A DNA stretch of 64,000 nt. Source: Mycoplasmatota bacterium (GTDB lineage: Bacteria > Bacillota_I > Bacilli_A > Haloplasmatales > Haloplasmataceae). The notes below the pieces were generated by a model. It saw only the letters and a list, made by a program, of their open reading frames with translations. It did no database searches and was not told the DNA's origin. Positions 63,911 to 64,000 of this stretch are shown here, piece by piece. Position 1 is the first letter of the stretch, and every line of letters starts with the position of its first letter. The stretch is taken from positions 1,681,156 through 1,745,155 of the forward strand of contig CP074573.1 in NCBI GenBank assembly GCA_018394295.1. The letters run 5' to 3'. The translations under genes were made by a program, and so were the position numbers.

Positions 63911-64000
63911 ATGTATAAAAAATTAAGTTTATTTATAGTATCTAGTTTAACATTAATTTGTTTTTATAAACAACCTGCAATAGCTAATATATTAAAGAAA
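63911..64000 (+). CDS. Start of a secreted or lipid-anchored protein, cut by window end
   Basis: Only the first 30 codons are present. MYKKLSLFIVSSLTLICFYKQPAIA looks like a signal peptide, with cleavage possible after AIA. GAGGTG before the ATG. No family can be named. Confidence 0.6.
   Translation, partial: MYKKLSLFIVSSLTLICFYKQPAIANILKK

Noticed and set aside
1-64000. tRNA genes, CRISPR arrays, prophage or restriction systems
   Set aside because: No cloverleaf, repeat-spacer pattern, phage structural genes or methylase/endonuclease motifs were seen on either strand.

Overview
The window is AT-rich DNA from an endospore-forming, Gram-positive-type (Firmicutes) bacterium. Supporting signs are a spoIIGA-sigE-sigG cluster next to the cell-division genes ylmC, yggS, sepF, yggT, ylmH and a DivIVA-like gene, a T-box leader in front of ileS, SpoVS, a B-type RNase P RNA, recU-ponA, and AGGAGG-type ribosome sites. 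The gene order resembles the Bacillus subtilis region downstream of ftsZ, without ylmA and ylmD. The wider content (bactofilins with YhbD, several IS families) suggests a divergent Bacilli or Turicibacter/Haloplasma-like lineage; that placement is inference.

Layout. 1-1484: end of a MacB/LolD-type ABC ATPase gene and plsC. 1604-3328: intact IS1182-type element. 3375-12966: a long minus-strand housekeeping and sporulation block (ileS with T-box, division genes, sigG, sigE, spoIIGA, prsW). 13088-17049: accessory patch with an IS1595-type element, unknown membrane genes and a broken gene. 17058-22437: MazG-like, spoVS, ymdB, rny, recA, pgsA. 22570-22966: rnpB. 23199-26481: recU-ponA. 26518-29899: a three-gene unknown membrane operon beginning with a CvpA-like protein. 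30013-30921: dipeptidase. 30966-32741: second IS1182-type copy, frameshifted and carrying an extra terminal repeat. 32766-34145: KtrB/TrkH. 34395-37497: an ABC-F antibiotic-resistance-type operon (ABC-F, GNAT, ParB-like) with a leader-peptide attenuator. 37522-41205: cyclase, bactofilin-YhbD-bactofilin operon, RNase Z. 41301-45631: heterodimeric ABC exporter under a MarR regulator with a clear operator. 45864-50288: amino-acid permease, a probably split gene, an HD-GYP protein and small unknowns. 50304-56880: a two-component system plus three-gene ABC transporter like LnrJKLMN, with an IS3-type element between the two halves. 56960-64000: patatin, unknown membrane and coiled-coil proteins, TrmH-type methyltransferase, ferredoxin/flavin-type protein, NhaC antiporter, AraC regulator and the start of a secreted protein.

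Three points stand out. First, the three insertions whose target duplications can be read (two IS families) lie in or beside hairpins of rho-independent terminators, and their pre-insertion hairpins can be rebuilt from the duplications. Second, the ABC-F operon has a consensus promoter, a 29-codon leader peptide, competing hairpin arms, a terminator and a 5-codon mini-ORF: a complete antibiotic-sensing attenuator by appearance. Third, the MarR operator core recurs in a second palindrome in front of the divergent permease gene. No CRISPR array, tRNA gene or prophage was seen.
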